From positions 28,532 through 92,531 of the forward strand of contig NZ_FCOK02000034.1 of NCBI RefSeq assembly GCF_001544555.2: a stretch of 64,000 bases of DNA, given 5' to 3'. The position numbers and the translations under genes are program-made. This DNA is from Caballeronia udeis. GTDB taxonomy: Bacteria; Pseudomonadota; Gammaproteobacteria; Burkholderiales; Burkholderiaceae. Below, piece by piece: positions 17,558 to 25,393 of the stretch (the stretch's first letter is position 1; each line of letters begins with the position of its first letter). The notes beneath the pieces are model-generated. The model searched no databases and was not told the origin of the DNA. It saw only the letters and a list, made by a program, of their open reading frames with translations.

Positions 17558-18486
17558 ATACACGCTTCCTCGAGACCTTCGTGACGCTGGCGGAACTGGA
17601 AAGTTTCCGGGCGACCGCGCGTGTCCAGCACGCCACGCCCGCGACCATCTCGCTACGCATCAAGTCGCTCGAGGACGAGTTGAAGACCCAACTGGTCGAC
17701 CGGTCCTCAACGGCATTTCGTTTGACGACCGCGGGACAGAGCCTGCTCGGGCTCGCGCGAAACGTGGTGGATGCCGCGCGTGCGTTGCGCGAGGCAGCGG
17801 GTCAGGAGGTGGTGGTCGGCGGCAAGCTGCGGCTCGGGGTGATCGAAACGGTGGTGCATAGCTGGCTGTCCCACTACATCACCTATCTCAACGCGAACTA
17901 TCCGAAGCTCGATGTCGATCTCACCGTCGATTCGAGTTCCGTGTTGCAGCGCCGCTTGCTGAGCGGCGAGCTTGATCTCGTCATACGGGTGGAAGGGATC
18001 GACAGTACCAAGATTGCATCGAGTGCGATTGCGAGTTACCCGGTGCGCTGGATCGCGAGACGCGGGCTGCTGTCGCGGCGCGCTGCCGGGCTTGCGCTAC
18101 GCGTATTGCAACGGCCGATAGTCACGTTCGGCCGAGGGACGGCACCGCAGGTAGCGCTGGAAAGCATCGTGCATACGCTTGCCCGGCAAGAAAACATGCG
18201 GCCCGAACAAACGCGTATTACGTGCTCGCCATCGGTGGCCGCGATCGTTCAACTGGTGCGCGACGGATATGGCGTCGCCGGTATTCCCAGTCTTTTCGTC
18301 GCCAAGGAATTGCAAAGCGGTGAGTTCGTCGAGCTGCCGCTGAAGCCGGTTCCGCCGCCGATTGTCGTGTCGCTATGCAAGCCCGTCGATGCCAGCGTGA
18401 TGGTCAATGCAGCGGCCAACGCCGCGCACGTTGCGTGTTCCGCCTACTCGAAATCGATTAAAAAAGACTTCCTGGAAGGGCTTTAA
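17554..18486 (+). CDS. LysR-family transcriptional regulator coupled to chemoreceptor
   Basis: A 310-residue LysR regulator: HTH at about residues 1-60 (FLETFVTLAELESFRATAR, TPATISLRIKSLEDEL) and ligand domain at about 90-295. Its ATG overlaps the TGA of the chemoreceptor gene, so the two are one translational unit. It is similar along its length to the LysR at 28808-29785 (shared MN-RFLETFV start, IE(T/S)VVH-WL after the linker, and the SSVAAI/PSVAAIV-LV-DG-G segment), marking them as paralogues. Target candidates are its own operon and the divergent cyclase/MFS/5-oxoprolinase operon. Its stop overlaps the stop of the convergent GNAT gene. Confidence 0.92.
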   Translation: MNTRFLETFVTLAELESFRATARVQHATPATISLRIKSLEDELKTQLVDRSSTAFRLTTAGQSLLGLARNVVDAARALREAAGQEVVVGGKLRLGVIETVVHSWLSHYITYLNANYPKLDVDLTVDSSSVLQRRLLSGELDLVIRVEGIDSTKIASSAIASYPVRWIARRGLLSRRAAGLALRVLQRPIVTFGRGTAPQVALESIVHTLARQENMRPEQTRITCSPSVAAIVQLVRDGYGVAGIPSLFVAKELQSGEFVELPLKPVPPPIVVSLCKPVDASVMVNAAANAAHVACSAYSKSIKKDFLEGL

Positions 18487-19025
18487 TCTTTGGGCGACAG
18501 CGCTTCGCGCTGGAACACGACGGTTGGCTTGCCCTTGTAGGTTGTCGTGCGGCTTGGCGCGAATGCACATTTCCTGGCGAGTGCAAGCGAGGGTGCGTTT
18601 TCCGGCGAGATGATGCAGACGATTTCATCGTCGGGCCAGCGTGTATCCGCCCACTGCAACGCGGCACGCACGGCTTCGGTCCCGTAGCCTTGTCCTTGCG
18701 ACCCGGACGTCAACATCCATCCGATCTCCGGCGCTTGATCGAATGCCGGGTCGATACCGCGCTTGTATTGCCCGAAGCCGACCTCGCCGATGAACTTGCC
18801 GCTGTGCTTCTCACTGACTACCCAATAGCCGAATCCCATCAATGCCCAATGCCCCGCGCTTCGAAGAAGGCGCGCCCATGCTTCCTCCTTTGTGAACGCA
18901 ACACCGGTGACATGGCGCACGACCGCGAGGTCCGACCACATGGCGTAGATGTCGTCGAAATCAGCGCGTTGCGGGGCACGCAGGATAAGACGATCGGTTT
19001 CCAGGGCAGCGGTGGAGTGGGGCAT
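18483..19025 (-). CDS. GNAT N-acetyltransferase (RimJ/RimL type)
   Basis: A 180-residue acetyltransferase of the GNAT fold, RimJ/RimL-like subgroup: an N-terminal ETDRLILRAPQRADFDDIYAM, a strand with GEVGFGQYKRG, and the acetyl-CoA pyrophosphate loop GSQGQGYGTEAVRAALQWA (motif Q/R-x-x-G-x-G/A). The late CIISPENAPSLALARKCAF segment is the usual N-S-x-A-x-K region. Such proteins acetylate ribosomal protein termini, amino acids or antibiotics; the substrate cannot be told. Its stop codon interlocks with that of the convergent LysR gene. Confidence 0.9.
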   Translation of the reverse strand: MPHSTAALETDRLILRAPQRADFDDIYAMWSDLAVVRHVTGVAFTKEEAWARLLRSAGHWALMGFGYWVVSEKHSGKFIGEVGFGQYKRGIDPAFDQAPEIGWMLTSGSQGQGYGTEAVRAALQWADTRWPDDEIVCIISPENAPSLALARKCAFAPSRTTTYKGKPTVVFQREALSPKD

Positions 19026-19115
19026 GGGGAAACATGTGCGCGTGGATGGAGCAGGGAATATAACCGTTCAGGCCGAGACGGCGAACGCGAAGAGAGACGC
19101 AGCCCCACAACCGCG

Positions 19116-20018
19116 TCAAGCCATCGCGCCGCTATGCTCCGACACCAGCATCTCGATCAACGCGCTCAGGTCGCGCGTTGCTTCGTTACGCATGGTCGGT
19201 GCAACATGAAGCTCCAGTTCCGCGGGCGGCAGCGCCGGCAGGCCGTCCGATTCATCGAACGCGCGCCAGCACGCGGGCAGCGTCCGGCGATCGATGATCG
19301 TCACCGCCGCGCCGTGATTTACCGCAATGCGGATTCCGGTCGGACTCTGGCTCGTGTACACGAGTTGATAATCCCGCCCGATTGCGGTCAGCGCCTGCAA
19401 TCCCCGTTGCCGGTAAGTACAGCTTTCGTCGAAGAGAGCGAGCGGCACCGGCGCATCCGCGCACAACTCGAAATCGTGATGCGCTGCCCACACCAGTTCC
19501 TGGCGGGCTAGGGGTTTTCCCCCGGCACGCTCACCGTGCCGCACGACCAGCGCCAGGTCGAGTTCACCCGCACTCAGCCGTTCCAGCAATTCCAGCGATG
19601 TCCGGCAATGAATATGCGGCCGCGCACCGGGGCGCACCGCATAAAACACCCGCAGCAGTTCCGGCAGCCATAGCTCCGCATAGTCTTCCGGCAGCCCGAA
19701 ACGAATCACATTGCCGCGGCTGCCGCGCGTGAGCGAAGCAATTGCCTCGTTTTGCACCTGCAATATCCGCCGGGCGTGGATCAGGAAATTCTCGCCGTCG
19801 CTCGACAGCGCGAAATGACGGCTGTTGCGCATGAACAGGTGCGCGCCAAGCCGCTCCTCGAGCGTCCGGATCCGCAGGCTGATGGTCGATTGCGTGCGAT
19901 GAAGCTGGCGCGCCGCCGCCGTAAAACCGCCGCTTTCAGCCACCACGACAAACGCACGCACGAGTTCCGCATCGAGTGAAGCGATCTTCGACCAATCGGG
20001 TTCGCTAATGGAATCCAT
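19116..20018 (-). CDS. LysR-family transcriptional regulator of the betaine-type cluster
   Basis: A 300-residue LysR regulator: HTH at about residues 20-75 (AARQLHRTQSTISLRIRTLEERL) and effector domain at about 100-295. The ATG at 20018 starts MDSISEPDW; the longer frame would need a TTG inside the promoter region. It is divergent from the oxygenase/M24/ProXWV-like operon with 117 bp between the starts, so it very probably controls that operon and itself. The intergenic region has three CCAAAA repeats. Confidence 0.92.
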   Translation of the reverse strand: MDSISEPDWSKIASLDAELVRAFVVVAESGGFTAAARQLHRTQSTISLRIRTLEERLGAHLFMRNSRHFALSSDGENFLIHARRILQVQNEAIASLTRGSRGNVIRFGLPEDYAELWLPELLRVFYAVRPGARPHIHCRTSLELLERLSAGELDLALVVRHGERAGGKPLARQELVWAAHHDFELCADAPVPLALFDESCTYRQRGLQALTAIGRDYQLVYTSQSPTGIRIAVNHGAAVTIIDRRTLPACWRAFDESDGLPALPPAELELHVAPTMRNEATRDLSALIEMLVSEHSGAMA

Positions 20019-20034
20019 CGGAAATACTCGCTTT

Positions 20035-20120
20035 CCAAAAGAAATTGGCCGCCAAAAGATCGGGCCGTCGTTCGCAGATTGTTGTTGAAGTCGATCCGTA
20101 AATCCACTCGCCAAAATATC
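20035..20120. promoter_or_regulatory. CCAAAA repeats in the LysR/oxygenase intergenic region
   Basis: Three copies of CCAAAA followed by G or T and A begin at 20035, 20052 and 20111. The first lies in CCAAAAGAAATTGG and the third in CCAAAATATCGATTTGG, both dyad-like, and the third overlaps the start region of the oxygenase gene. The spacing is compatible with recognition and activation sites of a LysR tetramer. Candidate operators only. Confidence 0.35.
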
Positions 20121-20135
20121 GATTTGGAGCCTGCC

Positions 20136-21023
20136 GTGGTTCTCTCCGTTTCACTTGCCGATGCTGAATGCCTTGATCTCAGCGATATCGTCAACACTGA
20201 CCGCTACCCCCTGCACGACCCGGACAGCCCGCGCCTGACCGAACTGGTGGCCGCCTGCCGCGCCGAGCTGGCTGCCAGCGGCAGCGCCGTGCTGCACGAT
20301 TTCCTGCGCCCGGAGGCGCTGGAGCGGGCACGCAACGAGGGTCGCGCGCTGGCCGCCAAAACCTACTTTTCAACTCGTAAGGTCAACGCTTACTTTACCG
20401 CCGACGACCCTACGCTGTCCGACGCCGATCCCCGCCGCATCTTCATGGACCGCACCAGCGGTTTCGTGACACGCGACCTGATTCCGGCGGACGCGATTGT
20501 GCATCGCATCTATGTCGCCCAGGCGATGAAACGTTTCGTGGCGGACTGCCTGGGCGAAACGCGGGTGTGGGAATACGCCGATCCGTATGCGGGTCTCGTG
20601 CAAAACGTGATGCCGCCCGGCACCGAGCAGCCGTGGCATTACGACACGAACGAATTCATTGTTTCGATGATGACCCAGCAGCCCACCGCGGGCGGCGACT
20701 TCGAATACTGCCCGAACATTCGCACGCCGCAAGGCGAAAACTACGAAGGCGTCGGCCGCGTGGTACGCGGGGAAACCCGCGAAGCGATCAACGTCATCAC
20801 GCTGCGTCCGGGCGACCTGCAATTGTTCAAGGGCCGCTTTTCGCTGCACCGCGTCACCCAGGTAGCGGGCGAAATCGAGCGCCACACGGCCATCTTTGCG
20901 TACTCGCAAAAGCCTGGCGTAATCGGACGGCTTGAACGGACACGCCAGTTATACGGCCGGGTTTCGGAAGCTCATCTGGAAGCCGAGCAACGGCTCGTTC
21001 GCGCCGACAGCCTGGTTGATTAA
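20136..21023 (+). CDS. Fe(II)/2-oxoglutarate-dependent oxygenase (ArpA/HalD-like)
   Basis: A 295-residue non-haem iron oxygenase. The proposed GTG start at 20136 has TTTGGAG six bases upstream; longer frames start at TTG with no signal. The metal motif is His-x-Asp in QPWHYDTNEFIVSMM (about residue 170), the distal His lies in FSLHRVTQVAGE and a 2OG-binding Arg is likely in ERHTAIFAYS. This layout resembles the ArpA/HalD/BesD group, but the Asp is kept, so hydroxylation or oxidative demethylation is more likely than halogenation, where the carboxylate is replaced by Gly/Ala. It is first in an operon with an M24-fold enzyme and a betaine-type ABC transporter. The substrate is unknown. Confidence 0.85.
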   Translation: MVLSVSLADAECLDLSDIVNTDRYPLHDPDSPRLTELVAACRAELAASGSAVLHDFLRPEALERARNEGRALAAKTYFSTRKVNAYFTADDPTLSDADPRRIFMDRTSGFVTRDLIPADAIVHRIYVAQAMKRFVADCLGETRVWEYADPYAGLVQNVMPPGTEQPWHYDTNEFIVSMMTQQPTAGGDFEYCPNIRTPQGENYEGVGRVVRGETREAINVITLRPGDLQLFKGRFSLHRVTQVAGEIERHTAIFAYSQKPGVIGRLERTRQLYGRVSEAHLEAEQRLVRADSLVD

Positions 21024-21053
21024 CCCGTCGATTAACGCTTATAAAACCCCCAC

Positions 21054-22280
21054 ATGTCGATTATTCGCCCTACCCATCTCCCTGAAGATTGCGAACCCAC
21101 GGCCGCGGAAATTGCGCAGATTCAACGTGACCGGCTGGCTGCCGTGCGCCGTGAATTGAAGAAGCGCGACCTGACCGCCGCTGTGTTGTTCGATCCCACG
21201 CACATGCGCTACGCCACCGGCTCGCGCAACATGCAGGTCTATTCAATGCGCAACCCCGCCCGCTATGTGTTCGTGCCGGCGGAAGGCAAGGTCGTGCTGT
21301 TCGAATACGCGGGCTGCGACTTCCTGGCCGAAGGCCTGGACACGGTGGATGAAGTCCGCCCCGCCACCGCGATCTCCTACTACTTTTGCGACGACATGCT
21401 CGGCCAGGTCACCGAGCGCTGGGCAGCCGAGATTGACGAGCTGATGACGCAAAGCGGCGGCGGCAAGCGCATTGCGATCGAAAGCGCGACATCCGCTGCA
21501 GCGTTCGCGTTGCAGGCACGCGGCTACCAGGTCTTCGACGCACAGGAGCCGCTTGAACGCGCGCGCGCCATCAAGGTGCCCAACGAGATCAAGATGATCC
21601 GCGCGTCGCTGCGCGCGGCTGAAGAAGGCGTGCGCAAGCTGGAAGCGGCGCTTGTGCCGGGCATCAGCGAGAACGAGCTGTGGTCGCATCTGCATCAGCA
21701 CATCATTGCAACCGACGGCGACTACATTGAAACGCGCCTGATCAGTTCGGGACCGCGTACCAATCCGTGGTTCCAGGAAAGCAGCCCGCGCAAGATCCAG
21801 TCGGGCGAACTCGTCGGGCTCGACACGGACGTGGTCGGACGCTTCGGCTATTACGCGGATTTTTCGCGCACGTTCCTGTGCGGCGATGTGCAGGCCACCG
21901 CCGCGCAAAAGAATCTTTACCAGCTGGCGTACGAGCAGATTCATTCGAACATGGAGAATGTGCGCGCGGGCACGACTTTCCAGGAGTTCATTGCCCGGGC
22001 GTGGAAGATTCCCGAGCCATACCGTGCGCGCCGCTATTTCGCGCTCGCGCATGGCGTTGGCATGACGGGCGAGTATCCGTATATCGTGCATAGAGAGGAC
22101 AACGAGGCCAAGGGGTATGACGGCGTGATCGAGCCGGGCATGACCCTCTGCATTGAAAGCTATATTGGACACGAGGCAGGCGGCGAGGGCGTGAAGCTGG
22201 AAGAGCAGGTCTATGTTCGCGACGACGGCCGCGTCGAACTGCTCTCGGACTACCCGTTCGAGGCGAGGTTGCTGGCCTGA
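21054..22280 (+). CDS. M24 metallopeptidase-fold enzyme, DddP-related but lacking the catalytic Asp
   Basis: A 408-residue protein of the M24 (creatinase/aminopeptidase P) fold, with a creatinase-like N-domain (to about 165) and the pita-bread C-domain. Metal ligands are all present: Asp257, Asp259, Asp269, His333, Glu368, Glu383. Segments such as ETRLISSGPRTNPWFQES, DTDVVGRFGYYADFSR and LFDPTHMRYATGSRNMQ closely match what I recall of the DMSP lyase DddP, and every metal ligand sits at a constant offset of 38 from published DddP numbering. At the position of DddP's proposed catalytic base Asp377, this protein has Gly339 (HGVGMTGEYP). DMSP lyase activity is therefore doubtful; a different C-N, C-O or C-S cleavage is more likely. 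It lies 30 bp after the oxygenase gene. Confidence 0.85.
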   Translation: MSIIRPTHLPEDCEPTAAEIAQIQRDRLAAVRRELKKRDLTAAVLFDPTHMRYATGSRNMQVYSMRNPARYVFVPAEGKVVLFEYAGCDFLAEGLDTVDEVRPATAISYYFCDDMLGQVTERWAAEIDELMTQSGGGKRIAIESATSAAAFALQARGYQVFDAQEPLERARAIKVPNEIKMIRASLRAAEEGVRKLEAALVPGISENELWSHLHQHIIATDGDYIETRLISSGPRTNPWFQESSPRKIQSGELVGLDTDVVGRFGYYADFSRTFLCGDVQATAAQKNLYQLAYEQIHSNMENVRAGTTFQEFIARAWKIPEPYRARRYFALAHGVGMTGEYPYIVHREDNEAKGYDGVIEPGMTLCIESYIGHEAGGEGVKLEEQVYVRDDGRVELLSDYPFEARLLA

Positions 22281-22341
22281 TCCCCGCAGACGGCGCGTCA
22301 TTAAAAAACCGATAGCAAACCAACCCCATAGGTGCAAGACG

Positions 22342-23379
22342 ATGCTCAAACGATTCTTCAAGGCAGGCATTTCGGCTCTGGTCGTGGTAACGGCGACCGC
22401 GGGCACTGCGCACGCCGCAGGGACTTTCTGCAGCTCGGGCAAGACCGTGCACTTTGCGGGCATTACGTGGGAAAGCGGCGCGTTTGCGACTGAAGTGCTG
22501 CGTCAGATTCTTGAAAAGGGCTACGGCTGCGCGACGGACGTCGTGCCCGGCAGCACGGCCGCCACCGAGACCGCGCTGGCGAGCAACGACGTGCAGGTCT
22601 GGGCCGAGCAATGGACCGGCCGCAGCGAAATCACGTCGAAAGCGGTCGCTGCCGGCAAGGTCAAGCTGGTCGGCGACACCCTCCCGGGCGGTACGAAGGA
22701 GGGCTGGTTCGTGCCTGAATACGTGATCAAGGGCGATCCGTCCCGCAACATCAAGGCCAGCGCGCCGGGCCTGGTTTCCGTCACGGACCTGCCGAAATAC
22801 AAGGACCTGTTCGCCGATGACGAAGAACCGGAGAAGGGGCGTTTCCTGAATTGCCCGACGGGCTGGGACTGTGAGCGCGTGAATACGCGTTTGCTCAAGG
22901 TGCTGGGCCTCGATGCGTCATACACGAATTTCCATCCGGGGACGGGGGCGGCGCTCGATGCGTCGATTGAGTCGGCGTATCAGCGCGGCAAGCCGCTGGT
23001 GTTTTATTACTGGGGCCCCGCTGCGTTGATGGCGAAATACAAGTTCGTCGAACTCAAGATGCCGCCGTATAACGACGCCTGCTGGAAGACCCTGCGCGAT
23101 GAAAGCAGCACGAAGCAATGTGCTTCGTCGTATATGGTTTCGCACGTGACGGTGGGGGTCTCGACGCCCTTCAGCGAAGCGGAACCGCAAGCCATTGACC
23201 TGTTCTCGAAAGTCAGCTTTCCGATGGACTTCCTGAACAGCACGATTCTTGAGATGACATCGAAGAAGATCGACGGCTCGGCCATGGCCACCACGTTCCT
23301 GCGCACGCACCCCGAGATGTGGAAGACCTGGGTGCCGGCTGATGTAGCGGCCAAGGTGCAGGCCAAGCTGGGCACTTGA
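22342..23379 (+). CDS. Glycine betaine/quaternary-amine ABC transporter, binding protein (ProX-like)
   Basis: A 345-residue periplasmic binding protein of the OpuAC/ProX superfamily. The start at 22342 gives a clear signal peptide (MLKRFFKAGISALVVVTATA, cleaved after AHA). Aromatic residues typical of a quaternary-ammonium cage are visible in QVWAEQWTGR, GWFVPEYV, NCPTGWDC and FYYWGP. Several paired Cys residues (FCSSG, YGCATD, NCPTGWDC, DACW, QCASS) suggest disulfides. It is followed at 47 bp by its permease and then its ATPase. Ligand class (betaine, choline, carnitine, sulfonium analogue) is inferred. Confidence 0.9.
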   Translation: MLKRFFKAGISALVVVTATAGTAHAAGTFCSSGKTVHFAGITWESGAFATEVLRQILEKGYGCATDVVPGSTAATETALASNDVQVWAEQWTGRSEITSKAVAAGKVKLVGDTLPGGTKEGWFVPEYVIKGDPSRNIKASAPGLVSVTDLPKYKDLFADDEEPEKGRFLNCPTGWDCERVNTRLLKVLGLDASYTNFHPGTGAALDASIESAYQRGKPLVFYYWGPAALMAKYKFVELKMPPYNDACWKTLRDESSTKQCASSYMVSHVTVGVSTPFSEAEPQAIDLFSKVSFPMDFLNSTILEMTSKKIDGSAMATTFLRTHPEMWKTWVPADVAAKVQAKLGT

Positions 23380-23426
23380 AACGGGCCCCTTCCCTTCACC
23401 GCGATCCTTCTCAAGACGAGTGAACC

Positions 23427-24383
23427 ATGACGTCCATCTTTCCGCATCTGTCGCTTGCCGACCCGATCAACGACAAGGTCGCCTTGCTGGTCCAGAACTA
23501 TGGCGATGCCTTCCACTCGTTCAGCCTGGTCGTGCTGAAGTACCTGCTGGTGCCGCTGGAAAGCGGCTTGCGGATCATGCCGCCGTGGCTGTTGCTACTC
23601 CTCGCGGGTCTGCTCGCCTGGCACGCCACACGCAAGCTCTCGCTGGCCGCGTTGTTCGTGTTGCTGCTTTACGCAATCGGCGCGTTCGGGCTGTGGGACA
23701 AGCTGATGCAGACGCTTGCGCTGATGCTCGTCGCAACCGTGTTGTCGATCGTGCTGGGCATCCCGCTTGGCATCCTGTGCTCGCAGAACCGCTGGGTGCG
23801 CCGGGGCCTGTTGCCCGTGCTAGACGTGATGCAGACGCTGCCCAGCTTCGTGTACCTGATCCCGGTGCTGATGCTCTTCGGGCTGGGCAAGGTGCCGGCC
23901 ATCTTTGCCACGGTGATCTATTCGCTGCCGCCGCTGATCCGGCTCACGGACCTGGGCATCCGGCAGGTGGATGGCGACGTGGTGGAAGCCGCGCGCTCCT
24001 TTGGCACTACACGCTGGCAGATGCTGATAGGCGTGCAGTTGCCGCTCGCGCGACCGAGCATCATGGCCGGTATCAACCAGACCACCATGATGTCGCTATC
24101 CATGGTCGTGATTGCATCCATGATCGGTTCGCGGGGCCTCGGCGAGGACGTGCTGGCCGGCATTCAGACACTCGATGTCGGCAAGGGCATGCAGGCGGGT
24201 ATCGCCATTGTTATCCTGGCGATAGTAATCGATCGGATCTCGCAGGGTTACGGTCAGGAGCGGCGTGCACGGTTGGCGCTGAGCGCGAACAGAAGGGCTC
24301 GCGTGCAGGCTCGCCAGAGCGCGCGCAGCGCCGGTCTTGGCGAGCCGGAGGCGGCGGGCGACGTCGCGTCGCGTCGCGTCTGA
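23427..24383 (+). CDS. Glycine betaine/quaternary-amine ABC transporter, permease (ProW-like)
   Basis: A 318-residue inner-membrane permease with about seven hydrophobic segments. The EAA coupling loop reads GDVVEAARSFGTTRWQMLIG (about residues 184-203), followed by QLPLARPSIMAGINQTTMMS, typical of ProW/OpuAB. After the last helix it carries a basic, Ala/Arg-rich tail of about 40 residues (RARLALSANRRARVQARQSAR) not usual for the family. It is third in the operon and its 3' end is followed 31 bp later by the ATPase start, with a GTCGC triple repeat at the junction. Confidence 0.92.
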   Translation: MTSIFPHLSLADPINDKVALLVQNYGDAFHSFSLVVLKYLLVPLESGLRIMPPWLLLLLAGLLAWHATRKLSLAALFVLLLYAIGAFGLWDKLMQTLALMLVATVLSIVLGIPLGILCSQNRWVRRGLLPVLDVMQTLPSFVYLIPVLMLFGLGKVPAIFATVIYSLPPLIRLTDLGIRQVDGDVVEAARSFGTTRWQMLIGVQLPLARPSIMAGINQTTMMSLSMVVIASMIGSRGLGEDVLAGIQTLDVGKGMQAGIAIVILAIVIDRISQGYGQERRARLALSANRRARVQARQSARSAGLGEPEAAGDVASRRV

Positions 24384-24414
24384 CACTCATCCATTCCTCT
24401 TGCGGAGCGCGAAC

Positions 24415-25239
24415 ATGACAGCTATCCGAGTCAGCAACGTCTACAAGATCTTCGGGCCGACGATGACCCATGCACGTGTTATCGACATGCTGCGGCACGG
24501 CGCGTCGAAGGCGGACGTGCTCGCCGACAACGGCTGTAACGTCGGCCTCAACAACATCAACCTGAATATCGAGGCCGGCCAGATCTTCGTGATCATGGGC
24601 TTGTCCGGGTCAGGCAAGTCCACGCTCGTGCGCCACTTCAACCGGCTGATCGATCCGAGCGCGGGCGAGATCGTGATCGACGGGGAGAACATCCTCTCGC
24701 TCAACGCGGCAGGGCTGCGCGAGTTCCGCCGGCATCGCGTGAGCATGGTGTTCCAGAACTTCGGCCTCTTGCCTCATGCAACGGTGCTGGAGAACGCGGC
24801 GTACGCATTGCGGGTAAGAGGTGAGCGCCATGATGTAGCGAACCAGAAGGCCAGGACCTGGCTCGGCAAAGTGGGCCTGGATGGTTACGGCGATAAATTC
24901 CCCGACGAGCTTTCGGGCGGGATGCGCCAGCGCGTGGGGCTTGCCCGTGCGTTGGCGGCGGACACGGAAGTGCTGCTGATGGACGAAGCATTCTCGGCAT
25001 TGGATCCGTTGATCCGCACCGAGATGCAGGATCAGTTGCTCGAGCTGCAGAGGACGTTGAACAAGACCATTGTCTTCATCACGCACGACCTGGATGAAGC
25101 ATTGCGGCTGGGCACGCAGATCGCGATCCTGCGCGACGGCGAACTCGTGCAGCAAGGCACGCCTGAAGATATCGTGCGTTTCCCCGCGAACGACTATGTC
25201 CGCCGGTTCGTCGAGCGGCGCGCCGAACGCGTCTCGTAA
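24415..25239 (+). CDS. Glycine betaine/quaternary-amine ABC transporter, ATPase (ProV-like)
   Basis: A 274-residue ABC ATPase. Walker A is GLSGSGKST (about residue 62), the Q-loop is FQNFGLLPH, the signature is LSGGMRQRVGLARAL, Walker B is VLLMDEAFSALDPL and the switch His lies in FITHDLDEA. The insertion before Walker A (MLRHGASKADVLADNGCNVG) is typical of the ProV/OpuAA subfamily. The C-terminal CBS domains that sense ionic strength in osmoregulatory ProV are absent, which favours a nutrient-uptake role over osmoprotection. It is the last gene of the LysR-controlled operon. Confidence 0.93.
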   Translation: MTAIRVSNVYKIFGPTMTHARVIDMLRHGASKADVLADNGCNVGLNNINLNIEAGQIFVIMGLSGSGKSTLVRHFNRLIDPSAGEIVIDGENILSLNAAGLREFRRHRVSMVFQNFGLLPHATVLENAAYALRVRGERHDVANQKARTWLGKVGLDGYGDKFPDELSGGMRQRVGLARALAADTEVLLMDEAFSALDPLIRTEMQDQLLELQRTLNKTIVFITHDLDEALRLGTQIAILRDGELVQQGTPEDIVRFPANDYVRRFVERRAERVS

Positions 25240-25393
25240 CCCAATCAGTTAAGACGATTGACTGAGCGCAGGACAGGGCTCGTAACAAGGGTCCTGGATA
25301 CACACGCCCGTACCGGGCGATCAATAAAAGAAGCGTCATAAAAAAGCAGGTCCACACCGGCGACACGCCGGGTCTATGGTTTTGGAGCCATCA

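Noticed and set aside
20136..21023. Calling the oxygenase a halogenase because of its BesD/HalD-like layout
   Set aside because: The facial-triad Asp is present (His-Tyr-Asp), whereas halogenases have Gly or Ala there.
21054..22280. Naming the M24 protein DddP (DMSP lyase)
   Set aside because: The proposed catalytic Asp is replaced by Gly; only fold and metal site agree.
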